From Fidelibacterota bacterium (lineage in GTDB: Bacteria > Fidelibacterota > Marinisomatia > Marinisomatales > Marinisomataceae), in assembly GCA_019654715.1 (NCBI GenBank), contig BPEH01000005.1:1-38612 (forward strand): a stretch of 38,612 nucleotides of DNA. Reading direction: 5' to 3'. The position numbers and the translations under genes are program-made. Below the pieces are notes generated by a model. The model was not told the origin of the DNA and searched no databases. It saw only the letters and a list, made by a program, of their open reading frames with translations. Below, piece by piece: positions 11,164 through 20,454 of this stretch; the first letter of the stretch is position 1, and every line of letters starts with the position of its first letter.

Positions 11164-14100
11164 ATGAGTTTTTTAACAAAAATATTTGGTACTAAATCTG
11201 GTAGAGAAATCAAGAAAATTTCTCCTCTAATTCAAGATATAAATTCAATCTATGACACTCTTAACGATAAAAATGAAGATTATCTTATTAAAAGAACTAA
11301 AGAATTACGAGATGAAGTTATCAAGAAGATTGCTGAACAAGAAACTAAGCAACTAGAAAACTTAGAAGACAAAAAAGAAATACAAAAGATAAGAAAAGAA
11401 ATTGAAAACAACATTTTATCTAATGTTTTACCTGAAGCCTTTGCTTTAGTAAAACATGCATGTCGACTTCTGTGCGGAAAAAAATGGGATGTTGTTGGGC
11501 AAAATATTGATTGGGAAATGATTCCTTATGATGAACAGTTGGTTGGAGGAATTGTATTACATCAAGGAAAGATATCTGAAATGAAAACTGGAGAAGGAAA
11601 AACTCTAGTAGCTACTATGCCTATTTATTTAAATGCACTTTCTGGAAGAGGGGTTCATGTTGTTACAGTTAATGATTATCTAGCACAACGTGATGCAGAA
11701 TGGATGGGTAAAGTATTTGAAACTTTAGGAATGTCAGTTGGATATATATTGAATTCAATGACTCCAGAAGAAAGAAAAAAAGCCTATAACTGTGATGTGA
11801 CTTATGGGACTAATAATGAATTTGGATTTGATTATTTAAGAGATAATATGACGATTGATTCTGAACATTTAGTACAAAGATTACATCATTATGCAGTAAT
11901 AGATGAAGTAGATAGTGTATTAATAGATGAAGCTAGGACTCCATTAATAATTTCTGGACCTGTAGAGACAACAATTAATCAGTCTTACATAGATTTACGT
12001 CGTCCAGTACAATCTTTAGTTCATCAACAGAATCAATTAGTATCTGAACTTGTAAGAAAAGCTGAAGATTGTTTAAAATTAGAAAAACCATCTCAGGAAG
12101 ATTTAAATAATGCCGGTACATTATTATTAAAGGCCAAGAGAGGATTACCGAAACACAGAATGTTACAAAAACTATTTCAAGAACAGGGTAATTTAAAATT
12201 AGCCAATAGTGTTGAATCTGGATATATCGCTGAAAAGAAATTACATGAACTTGATGAAGATCTTTATTTTGCTATAGATGAGCATTCTAATAGTGTTGAT
12301 TTATCTGATAAAGGTAGAGAATTTCTGTCTCCTGATAATCCAGAAACTTTTACAATTCCTGATTTAGGAGAAATGTTAAGTGACATTGATGATGATAGTT
12401 CATTGTCTGATAGTCAAAAGAAATTAAACAAAGAGAAATCCTATCAATTACATTCACAAAGAAGCAGTAAAATTCATTATCTAAACCAATTGCTAAAAGC
12501 CTATACATTATTTACTAAAGATATAGAATATGTTGTTCAAAATGGCCAAGTCTTAATTGTTGATGAATTTACAGGTAGAATACTTCCAGGTAGACGATTT
12601 AGCGGGGGACTTCATCAAGCCTTAGAAGCAAAAGAAAATGTAAAAATTGAGAAAGAAACCCAAACATTAGCTTCGATAACAATACAAAATTATTTTAGAA
12701 TGTATGATAAATTATCTGGTATGACTGGTACTGCAGATACTGAAGCCGCTGAATTTGAAAAAATTTATAATCTTGGAGTTACTGTTATTCCAACTCACAA
12801 ACCAATCATTAGAAAAGATAATGATGATGCAATCTATAAAAATAAACGTGCAAAGTATAAAGCAGTAATTAACGAAGTCTCTGATTATTTTAAAAATGGT
12901 CAGCCAGTATTAATTGGTACAATTTCGGTTGAAGTATCAGAGTTATTATCAAAAATGTTAAAACAAAAAGGTATTCCTCATAATGTATTAAATGCTAAAC
13001 AACACCAAAGCGAAGCCGAAATCGTAGCAAATGCTGGTTTGAAAAAAGCAATTACTATTGCAACAAATATGGCTGGAAGAGGTACTGACATTAAATTAGG
13101 ATCTGGTGTAGAAAAACTTGGCGGTTTACACATTATTGGTACTTCTAGGCATGAATCTAGACGTATTGATTTACAATTACGCGGTAGATCTGGAAGGCAA
13201 GGAGATAATGGGTCATCTAAATTCTATGTTTCTTTAGAAGATGATTTAATGCGATTATTTAATATGGATGCTGTTGCAGGAGTGATGGATCGAATGTCAT
13301 ATGACGAAGACCAAGAATTAAGTGCTGGATTATTAAACCGAGCCGTTAGTAATGCACAGAAAAAAGTAGAAGAAAGAAACTTTGGTATTAGAAAACACCT
13401 ATTAGAATATGATGATGTTTTAAATCAACAACGTGAGATAATTTATGATCTAAGAAACAAAGCATTACTTTCAGAATCGATTAAACCATCAGTAGAAGAA
13501 TTTATCTATGATTTTGTTTATAATATTTTTGATAATCTTGATATAAAAGATATTAACAATTGGGACTGGCAAGCCTTGAATCAAGATTTGATGTCTCATT
13601 TGCTAATTGAGATTGATGAATCAAGTTTGAAAAATAGTCAGGATAAAGAACAAATTGTAGAAACAGTATACAATCTTGCAATGGATTATTACACAGAGAA
13701 GGAACAATTAATTCCATTAGAACTTCTCAGAAAACTAGAAAAATTTATTGTTTTAAGAACAATTGATGAAAAATGGAGAAATCATCTACTTGCAATGGAT
13801 CAATTAAGAGAGGGAATTGGTTTAAGAGCATTTGGTCAGAAAAATCCTTTGATAGAGTATAAATCTGAAGCTTATACTTTCTTTCAAGAATTAATGATTA
13901 ATTTACAAAGCTCTGTTATACAGAGGATATTCCATGCACAAATACAAGATTCGTCTAACCAACAACAGGAAAATCCATTAGAAAAAAACATTAATTTAAG
14001 TCATCCAGATGTAGAAAGTATTCCTCCTGCAGATGTAGAAAGTGTTCCTCCTTCTGTTGATGAACCATCTAAAAAACAAGATATTGTTAACATACCAAAA

Positions 14101-14229
14101 GTGAATTCGGAAGAAAAAATAGGTAGAAATCAAAAAATCAAGGTACGAAATTCTAATGGAGATGAAATAGAGATTAAATTCAAAAAATTAGCGTCTTATA
14201 TAGAAAAAGGATATCAACGTGTCGAATAA
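11164..14229 (+). CDS. secA: Preprotein translocase ATPase SecA, long FCB form
   Basis: The 1021-residue motor drives proteins through SecYEG. Walker A is MKTGEGKT (residues 140-147) and the DEVDS Walker B segment starts at residue 247, followed by DEARTPLIISGP. The C-terminal motor domain shows TNMAGRGTDIKLG and RGRSGRQGD. Compared with the about 900-residue E. coli form it has an insert of over 100 residues after SGP (residue 266), with blocks such as AKRGLPKHRML and LYFAIDEHSNSVDLSDKGREF. This insert resembles Bacteroidetes SecA. The C-terminal tail has a short DVESIPPADVESVPP repeat and no CxCxSG zinc-binding motif. The last 11 bases overlap the next gene. Confidence 0.97.
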   Translation: MSFLTKIFGTKSGREIKKISPLIQDINSIYDTLNDKNEDYLIKRTKELRDEVIKKIAEQETKQLENLEDKKEIQKIRKEIENNILSNVLPEAFALVKHACRLLCGKKWDVVGQNIDWEMIPYDEQLVGGIVLHQGKISEMKTGEGKTLVATMPIYLNALSGRGVHVVTVNDYLAQRDAEWMGKVFETLGMSVGYILNSMTPEERKKAYNCDVTYGTNNEFGFDYLRDNMTIDSEHLVQRLHHYAVIDEVDSVLIDEARTPLIISGPVETTINQSYIDLRRPVQSLVHQQNQLVSELVRKAEDCLKLEKPSQEDLNNAGTLLLKAKRGLPKHRMLQKLFQEQGNLKLANSVESGYIAEKKLHELDEDLYFAIDEHSNSVDLSDKGREFLSPDNPETFTIPDLGEMLSDIDDDSSLSDSQKKLNKEKSYQLHSQRSSKIHYLNQLLKAYTLFTKDIEYVVQNGQVLIVDEFTGRILPGRRFSGGLHQALEAKENVKIEKETQTLASITIQNYFRMYDKLSGMTGTADTEAAEFEKIYNLGVTVIPTHKPIIRKDNDDAIYKNKRAKYKAVINEVSDYFKNGQPVLIGTISVEVSELLSKMLKQKGIPHNVLNAKQHQSEAEIVANAGLKKAITIATNMAGRGTDIKLGSGVEKLGGLHIIGTSRHESRRIDLQLRGRSGRQGDNGSSKFYVSLEDDLMRLFNMDAVAGVMDRMSYDEDQELSAGLLNRAVSNAQKKVEERNFGIRKHLLEYDDVLNQQREIIYDLRNKALLSESIKPSVEEFIYDFVYNIFDNLDIKDINNWDWQALNQDLMSHLLIEIDESSLKNSQDKEQIVETVYNLAMDYYTEKEQLIPLELLRKLEKFIVLRTIDEKWRNHLLAMDQLREGIGLRAFGQKNPLIEYKSEAYTFFQELMINLQSSVIQRIFHAQIQDSSNQQQENPLEKNINLSHPDVESIPPADVESVPPSVDEPSKKQDIVNIPKVNSEEKIGRNQKIKVRNSNGDEIEIKFKKLASYIEKGYQRVE

Positions 14230-15394
14230 AAAAAATAATTTACATTTTTCTACCAAATCAATTCATGTCGGAAATGATACAGATGAAACTGGTTCAGTTG
14301 TTGTTCCAATTCATTTAACCTCAACCTTTAGACAACCATTATTTGCAAGCACCGAAAAATTTGTTTACTCCAGAGTTGGTAGTCCTACAGTAAAAAAACT
14401 AGAAGAAAATCTTGCAATGCTAGAAAATGCTGATTATGCATATGCATTTTCATCTGGAATGGCTGCAATGACTGCAATTTTTACAATGTTCAAACCAAAT
14501 GACCATATTATTATATCAAAAAATGTTTATGGTGGAGTTTTTAGACTTGTGACACAAGTTTTGAATAATAATGGAATTGATTTTGAATTTATTGATACTA
14601 CTGATGTTAAAAACACGGAAAAAGCAATCAAGAAAAATACAAAACTAATTCATCTCGAAACGCCAAGCAATCCATTGTTAGAATTAGCAGATATCAAATC
14701 AACTGCACAAATTTGTAAAAAACAAAATATTTTATTAAGCGTTGATAATACTTTTATGAGTCCATATGGGCAAAGACCTCTGGACCTTGGAGCACATATT
14801 GTAATGCATAGTTCCACTAAATTTATTAGTGGTCATTGTGATGTTGTTAGTGGTGTGTTGATGATGAACAATAAAGAACTTTCTGAGAAAATTACGTTGA
14901 TTCAAAATACTGCAGGAGCAATTGTCAGTCCATTTGATGCGTGGTTGTTATTAAGATCAGTAAAAACCTTATCATTAAGAGTTGAAAAACAATTTATTAA
15001 TGCAGAAAAAATCGCGAATTGGCTCCAAAATAACTCTAAAGTAAAAAAAGTGATTTATCCAGGATTATCTTCTCATAGTCAATTCAAATTAGCTTCCCAA
15101 CAACAGTTATCACCAGAAGGAAAATCAGTATATGGAAGCATGATATCTTTTGAGTTAGATGAATCCATCGACTTGGATAAATTTGCTAATAAATTAAATA
15201 TTATTACCCTTGCAGAAAGTTTAGGAGGACTGAAAAGTTTAATATCTTGTCCATATTCTATGACTCATGCTTCTGTTCCAAAAGATGAAAAAATGAAATT
15301 AGGGATTACACCCAATTTATTAAGATTTTCTGTTGGTATCGAGCATATAGATGACCTAATTTCAGAACTCGATTTTGCAATCGAACATAATTAA
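14219..15394 (+). CDS. Cys/Met metabolism PLP-dependent enzyme (cystathionine gamma-synthase/lyase type)
   Basis: This 391-residue enzyme has the fold-type I pattern of the transsulfuration family: PIHLTSTFRQP, YSRVGSPTVKKLEENLAMLE, the cofactor-phosphate segment SSGMAAMTA, SVDNTFMSPYGQRPLDLGA and the PLP lysine in HSSTKFISGH. The C terminus has ESLGGLKSLISCPYSMTHAS and LLRFSVGIEHIDDL. The family makes or breaks C-S bonds in cystathionine, methionine or homocysteine. Synthase, gamma-lyase and beta-lyase activities cannot be separated here. The start is GTG 14219, overlapping secA by 11 bases. A terminator-like hairpin follows the stop. Confidence 0.88.
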   Translation: MSNKKNNLHFSTKSIHVGNDTDETGSVVVPIHLTSTFRQPLFASTEKFVYSRVGSPTVKKLEENLAMLENADYAYAFSSGMAAMTAIFTMFKPNDHIIISKNVYGGVFRLVTQVLNNNGIDFEFIDTTDVKNTEKAIKKNTKLIHLETPSNPLLELADIKSTAQICKKQNILLSVDNTFMSPYGQRPLDLGAHIVMHSSTKFISGHCDVVSGVLMMNNKELSEKITLIQNTAGAIVSPFDAWLLLRSVKTLSLRVEKQFINAEKIANWLQNNSKVKKVIYPGLSSHSQFKLASQQQLSPEGKSVYGSMISFELDESIDLDKFANKLNIITLAESLGGLKSLISCPYSMTHASVPKDEKMKLGITPNLLRFSVGIEHIDDLISELDFAIEHN

Positions 15395-15397
15395 ATC

Positions 15398-15417
15398 TGC
15401 TTTTCAAGCAATTTTTT
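15398..15417 (+). terminator. Intrinsic terminator-like hairpin after the PLP enzyme
   Basis: TGCTT (15398-15402) pairs with AAGCA (15406-15410) around a 3-base loop, and a run of six T follows at 15412-15417. It starts 3 bases after the stop codon of the transsulfuration enzyme and lies 20 bases before tRNA-Leu, a sensible place to end the upstream unit. The stem is short (5 bp), so its strength is uncertain. Confidence 0.5.
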
Positions 15418-15437
15418 ATATATTCCATTTATAGCAT

Positions 15438-15519
15438 GCCGCGGTGGCGGAATTGGTAGACGCGCTGGTCTTAGGAACCAGTATCGTAAGGTGTGAAGGT
15501 TCGAGTCCTTTCCGCGGCA
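15438..15519 (+). tRNA. tRNA-Leu (anticodon UAG)
   Basis: The acceptor arms GCCGCGG (15438-15444) and CCGCGGC (15512-15518) pair perfectly and are followed by discriminator A at 15519. The anticodon stem CTGGT/ACCAG encloses the loop CTTAGGA, giving anticodon TAG at 15472-15474, which reads CUA/CUN leucine codons. A D-loop with TGGTAGA, a long class II variable arm and the T-loop TTCGAGT confirm a leucine tRNA. The 3' CCA is not encoded. The SLC13 start codon follows after only 3 bases. Confidence 0.97.
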
Positions 15520-15522
15520 CTT

Positions 15523-17321
15523 ATGGAAATTATACTATTAGGTGCGATAATTGTTATAGCATTAGTGCTATTTATCACAGAATTTTTTCCAATAGACGTG
15601 ACGGCATTGGTTGTGTTAGGTTTATTGTTAATTTTTGGGCTTGTAACACCCGAGCAAAGCCTGTCAGGATTTTCAAATCCAGCAGTTATTACAATAGGAT
15701 GTTTATTTATCATGAGTTATGCTCTCCAAAAATCTCATGTATTAGAATATGTGATAATTAATATCAATAAAATTATTGATCAATCTCAGACATTGGGTAT
15801 GGCAGTTTATTTATTTTGTATTGGGATTGCCTCTGCTGTTGTGAATAATACAGCAATAGTTGCTATTTTTATGCCTGTTACTATCCGTTTGGCAGATAAA
15901 TACAATATTAGTCCCTCAAAAGTATTGATTCCATTGAGTTATGCAGCAATTCTTGGTGGTACACTAACGCTAGTAGGAACATCAACAAATTTAATTGTTA
16001 ATTCTGTCTTAGTTGTTTCAACTGGGGAGTCATTGGGAATGCTAGAATTTGCCAAATTTGGGATTATTAAATTTGTCGTTGGATTAATCTATATTTTTAC
16101 AATAGGGCATAAGCTTTTACCATCAAGAGTAGCAAAATCGTCTAGTATTACAGATTATAGCCTAGATGGATATTTAACGAATTTAAAATTAATGAAAATT
16201 CTCCTTTGTGCGGTAGAACTTTGCTTGATAGAAAGATTAATGAGAATTATGATGTCATTGTATTAGATGTTTTAAGAGGTGGTGAAATTATTACTTCAAA
16301 TCTAAGAAGTTTAATATTGAAAGAAGGAGATGTGCTTTTTGTAAAAGGTTCTTTTGAGAACTTTCAGAGATTAAAAGAGATTGAAAATCTTGCTTTATTG
16401 ACGGATGAAAAATTAACACAAGAAGAATTAGAACAAGAAGATCATATTTTGGCTGAATGTTTAGTTACTGATAATTCTGAGTTGATTGGACAAACTCTTC
16501 AGGAAGCAAATTTTAGACGCACTTTTGGAAGTTTTGTGCTTGCAATCCGAAGAGAAGGAGAAGTTATTCGAAGAAAACTTACTCAATTTATTTTAAAACC
16601 TTTTGATACATTATTAGTATATGGTCCTAAAGATCGTATTAATCAACTATCATCAAGAGAAGGATTTATTGTATTAGGAAAAGTTGATGCTTCTCTTGAT
16701 AGTCACCCATTATGGTGGCTAAGTATCTTTACGATACTATTTGCAGTAATTATGGCCATTTTTAAAATTATTCCTATAGTCGTTGGTGTTATTTTAGGAG
16801 TAATTGCATTGTTATTAGCACGAGTAATTACACCAAATGAAGCCTATTCATCCATTCACTGGCAAGTAATTATAGTAATTGCTGCATTCTTGCCAATGGG
16901 AGCAGCAATACAGAAAACAGGACTCGATAAGGATATAGGTCTTTTTATTACAAATATTATTACTATGTTTCCAGATCATTTAATACCCTATATTTTATTA
17001 GCTGTTATTTATTTAATTACAATGCTATTAACAGAGATTGCATCTAATGTAGCAACAGCAATTATTATGACTCCAATTACTTTAAAACTAGCTGAACAAG
17101 CTAGCTATGAACCTCTTCCATTTATTTTTGCTGTTTGTTATGCAGCTTCAGCTTCTTTCATTACTCCAGTTGGTTATCAGACTAATTTGATGGTATTTGG
17201 TCCAGGAGGATATAAATATTCTGATTACATTAAAGTTGGTCTTCCGTTAGGTCTAATTTTATGGATAGTGTCTGTTATAGTTATTCCGATGATTTGGGAA
17301 TTTAAAAAAGTAGTAGGGTAA
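15523..17321 (+). CDS. SLC13/DASS-type transporter with RCK_C (TrkA-C) domains, one frameshift
   Basis: The repaired protein has 599 residues: an N-terminal half of membrane helices (from MEIILLGAIIVIALVLFITEF, with SAVVNNTAIVAIFMPV and GGTLTLVGTSTNLIVNS), two soluble RCK_C domains (GDVLFVKGS and LVYGPKD regions), then a second membrane half with TEIASNVATAIIMTP and SFITPVGYQTNLMVFGPGGY. The paired NNT/STN and SNVA/GYQTN hairpins are typical of the divalent anion:Na+ symporter fold. SLC13 members with RCK_C domains are often annotated as sulfate or other anion transporters; the substrate is not determinable. One base, probably T, is missing at about 16180-16184. The start is ATG 15523; an in-frame GTG at 15493 lies inside the tRNA and is rejected. 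Confidence 0.88.
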
Positions 17322-17329
17322 GTAATTTA

Positions 17330-17593
17330 ATGAAAATAGAATCAATGATTGATGAATTAGATAATTGGAAATACGACAATAAATCAATTACTAAAACATT
17401 TAAATTTTCTTCATACCTTTCTGGAATCAATTTTGTGAATAAGATTGCTCTTTTGGCTGAAAGAATGAATCATCATCCAGATATAAAAATTGGATGGTGC
17501 AAAGTAGATATTTTACTGACTACACATGATAGCGGTGATGTAACAAAAAAAGATATCGAATTAGCCAGTCTATGTGATAAAATTCAGGTATAG
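17330..17593 (+). CDS. phhB: 4a-hydroxytetrahydrobiopterin dehydratase (PCD/DCoH family)
   Basis: The 87-residue protein has the family pattern W(x)n FKFSSYLSGINFVNKIALLAERMNHHPDI then KVDILLTTHDSGDVTKKDIELA, including the HHP active-site histidines and the THDSG turn. The enzyme dehydrates 4a-hydroxytetrahydrobiopterin and recycles the pterin cofactor of aromatic amino acid hydroxylases; no hydroxylase gene is in the window. It starts 8 bases after the transporter and ends 6 bases from the convergent SDR gene. Confidence 0.88.
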   Translation: MKIESMIDELDNWKYDNKSITKTFKFSSYLSGINFVNKIALLAERMNHHPDIKIGWCKVDILLTTHDSGDVTKKDIELASLCDKIQV

Positions 17594-17599
17594 AATTAT

Positions 17600-18358
17600 T
17601 TAACTTTTATAGCGTTTTTTATATACTTTTCTTGCAGCATTTACCATCAACAACTCAAGTATTTTTTTAAATGCTATTACGATATGCCACTGCCATGGAA
17701 AGATAAACATTTTCTTTTTCTTATTCAGTGCATTAACAATTTTTTTAGCAGCAACATCTGTTTTAATTACAAAGGGTTTCCATTCTGCTTTCTCTGTCAT
17801 TTCGCTTTCAACAAAGCCGGGACAAATCAATGTTACATCAATTGTTTTTGGTAATGTTTTTCTCCAACTTTCACTTAAAGCTTTCACTGCAAATTTTGAT
17901 GCAGCATACGCTCCACCACCAACCCAGGCTATATGGCTTGCAACTGACCCTACAAGAGCAATATGACCGTTTCCTTGTTTAAGCATTGTTGGTAAAAATG
18001 GAACAATAGTATTTTGTACCCCAATAACATTTACATTTATTACTTCGTTCATCATTGTTGGATTACCTTTATGTAGCGCATCTAGTTCTCCAAGACCTGC
18101 ATTTGCAATTACTAAATCAATTCTATTTATTTTTGACAAAAAATCATCTATTGATTCTTTTGTTGAATGTTGATCAGTGACATCAACAGAATAGGTTGTA
18201 ACTTTAGCGCCCATTTCTTTGCATTTATCAGCAGTGTGATCTAGTTTTTCTTTTCTTCTTGCGCATAATGCCAAATGGACCCCATCTTTTGCGTATTCAT
18301 ATGCAACATATTCTCCAATGCCGCTACTTGCACCTGTGATAAAAATATTCATCGCCAC
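17600..18358 (-). CDS. Short-chain dehydrogenase/reductase (SDR)
   Basis: The 252-residue protein is a classical SDR. It shows the cofactor motif TGASSGIG near the N terminus, NAG in LVIANAGLGELD, the catalytic serine in VGSVAS and the YxxxK pair in AYAASKFAVKAL. CARRKEK after the second strand suggests NADP(H) preference. PGFVESEMT follows, and the C terminus ends in a basic, hydrophobic stretch (about residues 220-252) that may touch the membrane. The substrate is unknown. The protein could start at M1 or at M3 (MNIFITG). It is transcribed divergently from kdsD across 56 bases. Confidence 0.87.
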   Translation of the reverse strand: MAMNIFITGASSGIGEYVAYEYAKDGVHLALCARRKEKLDHTADKCKEMGAKVTTYSVDVTDQHSTKESIDDFLSKINRIDLVIANAGLGELDALHKGNPTMMNEVINVNVIGVQNTIVPFLPTMLKQGNGHIALVGSVASHIAWVGGGAYAASKFAVKALSESWRKTLPKTIDVTLICPGFVESEMTEKAEWKPFVIKTDVAAKKIVNALNKKKKMFIFPWQWHIVIAFKKILELLMVNAARKVYKKRYKS

Positions 18359-18414
18359 TATTCTACAAATTTATCGGTCATAATTCCATTAAAACTAATT
18401 ATATTCATTTAAAT

Positions 18415-19385
18415 ATGGCCAAAAATAGAATAAATGGATTAGCGCAGTCAATTCTTGAGAGCGAATCAAAGCAACTAAGAAAAGTAGCAAAACAGGTTGA
18501 TAAAGATATCATTAAAGCTTCTAATCTTATTGCAAAGCATGACGGAAAAGTGGTGGTTTGTGGATTAGGAAAATCAGGACTTATTGCTCAGAAGATTGTT
18601 GCAACTTTATGTAGTACTGGGACTACAAGTGTTTTTATGCATGCTTCAGATGCCTTACATGGAGATTTAGGAATTTATAAACCCGGAGATCCAACTATAT
18701 TGATTTCAAAAAGGGTAATACAGAAGAATTAATTCGTCTGATTCCAATATTAAGAGAATTTGATTCACCACTTATTGGCATTGTTAGCAATATGGATTCA
18801 TTTATTGCAAAAAATGTTGATATTGTTTTAAACGGGACAATTGATAAGGAAGTAGATCCACTAGGAATTGTTCCTACTGCTAGTTCATTAGTAGCGATGG
18901 CTATTGGTGATGCACTTGCATCTGTTTTAATGGTAAAAAGAGGGTTTAAAGAAAAAGATTTTGCCAAATATCATCCAGGCGGTCAATTAGGAAAACAACT
19001 AGGACTAACGGTGAAGGATGTTATGCATCCAATAAAAGAAGTTGCAGTCTTAAAAGAAAATAGTTCTTTATCAAATGTAGCAACTCTTATGACAAAAAAA
19101 CCTTTAGGTGCTGCATTATTGTTAGGAAAAAATAAAACTCTGGAAGGAATTATTACTGAAGGAGATATTCGTAAAGCAATTGCATCTAATAAGAAAAATG
19201 GCGATTCAATTAATCCTTTTATTAATAGAAACCCTGTGAAAGTATCATCTTCAATGACGATTCATGATGCAAAGAAATTAATGGAAGATAGACAGTCACA
19301 AATTTCTGTTTTACCGGTAGTAGATAATAAAAAATGTGTAGGACTATTAAGATTACACGATTTATATCAAACTAAATTATTTTAA
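18415..19385 (+). CDS. kdsD: Arabinose-5-phosphate isomerase, one frameshift
   Basis: When repaired this is a 323-residue KdsD/GutQ-type enzyme that interconverts ribulose 5-phosphate and arabinose 5-phosphate, the first step to Kdo for lipopolysaccharide. The SIS domain (about residues 40-175) has VVVCGLGKSGLIAQKIVATL and HASDALHGDLG. The linker shows YHPGGQLGKQL, and two CBS domains follow (VKDVMHPI, GIITEGDIRKAI and VSSSMTIHDAKKLMED). One C is missing at about 18711, where SKSGNTEEL should be read. Its last 9 bases overlap the convergent gene's 3' end. It implies an outer membrane with LPS. Confidence 0.93.
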
Positions 19386-20443
19386 GATTTCAAATTCTTC
19401 AGCACCTTCAATTGTAGTTACAAAATCAGGCCCTGCAATTTGTCCAGCAGTGTAAAATCCAGGTTCCACATCATTTTTGCTGATATAATTAGCAAGAGCA
19501 ATTGGTCCTCTACCACTGAAGATATAAGAATCGCATGTTTTTAACTTTACAACAACTTTATCTCCATTTGAGTTATTAGCCTGACCAAATATATGCATAC
19601 TGCTTTTTAATCTAGCTTCATATGATGGGTTTCTAAATTTCTTTTTAATCTTTTCTATTTGAGTATTTCTTAAAAAGGGAAGTCTTAAGAGAATCTTATA
19701 TTTTAGTGAATCATATTTTAATGCCTTTTTCAGTTGGGTATCAGAGAGTGGAGTATAGAACTCAATATTTGGTACTTTAGTAGAATAATATCCACTATAG
19801 ATATCTGCCCATGTCCAGATTCCAACTTGTATTGGTTTACCATCACCAAAATCAATATTGTGTTTGTTATATAAAGGAGAAACTCTCTTGATTTTACCAT
19901 TCTTACGAATTAAACATCCTTTGTGCATACGATACATGCCTGTAATTGCAGATCCTGCGCTAAAAGTTCCTCTTCCACTTATTTTAAATGCTAATTTAAT
20001 TTTATTAGCATCTGGCAATAAAGATTTAAGCTTTAATGCAACAGAATCAGTTGGAAGTGTATCAAAAGCAGTTGCTGGTGAAACGATTATTCCTGCTTTC
20101 CTAAATTTATCCCCCATTAAGTAAGCCTTTTCAATAACAGTCATTTCCCCAGTAATATCCAAATAATGTGTTTTTGTTTTAAGACAAGCATTAATCATTT
20201 TTTTGAAGGTAAATCTAAATGGTCCTGCAAAGTTTAAAACCAAATCTATATCTTTAATATTTTTACATATAGCATCATTGGACTCTAGATCAAATATGCG
20301 GTAATCAAATCCATTTTTTCTGCGAGTGGTTTAATAGACTCTTGTGAGCGACCAGCTAATATAAGATTAATGCCTTGTTCTTTAGCGTATTCGATTGCAA
20401 AAGCTGCAGTATGCCCATTTGCGCCATAAAGTAGAAATTTCAT
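19377..20443 (-). CDS. Saccharopine dehydrogenase-like / trans-acting enoyl reductase family protein, one frameshift
   Basis: The repaired product has 355 residues. The N terminus MKFLLYGANGHTAAFAIEYA is a Rossmann nucleotide-binding motif (GxxGHTA), followed by NLILAGRSQESI and DLVLNFAGPFRF. The C-terminal part includes GEMTVIEKAY, SPATAFDTLPTDSVA and SGRGTFSAG. This pattern fits the saccharopine dehydrogenase superfamily branch annotated as trans-acting enoyl reductases; the substrate is unknown. One A is missing in the run at 20314-20319 (T run on the + strand). It starts 11 bases after the end of the large surface-protein gene, so it is probably in the same transcript. Confidence 0.8.
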
Positions 20444-20454
20444 TTATTGACTTT

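Noticed and set aside
15444-15761. 105-residue + strand reading frame beginning MAELVDALVLGTS
   Set aside because: It is the well-known false ORF produced by a leucine tRNA gene and continues out of frame through the SLC13 transporter.
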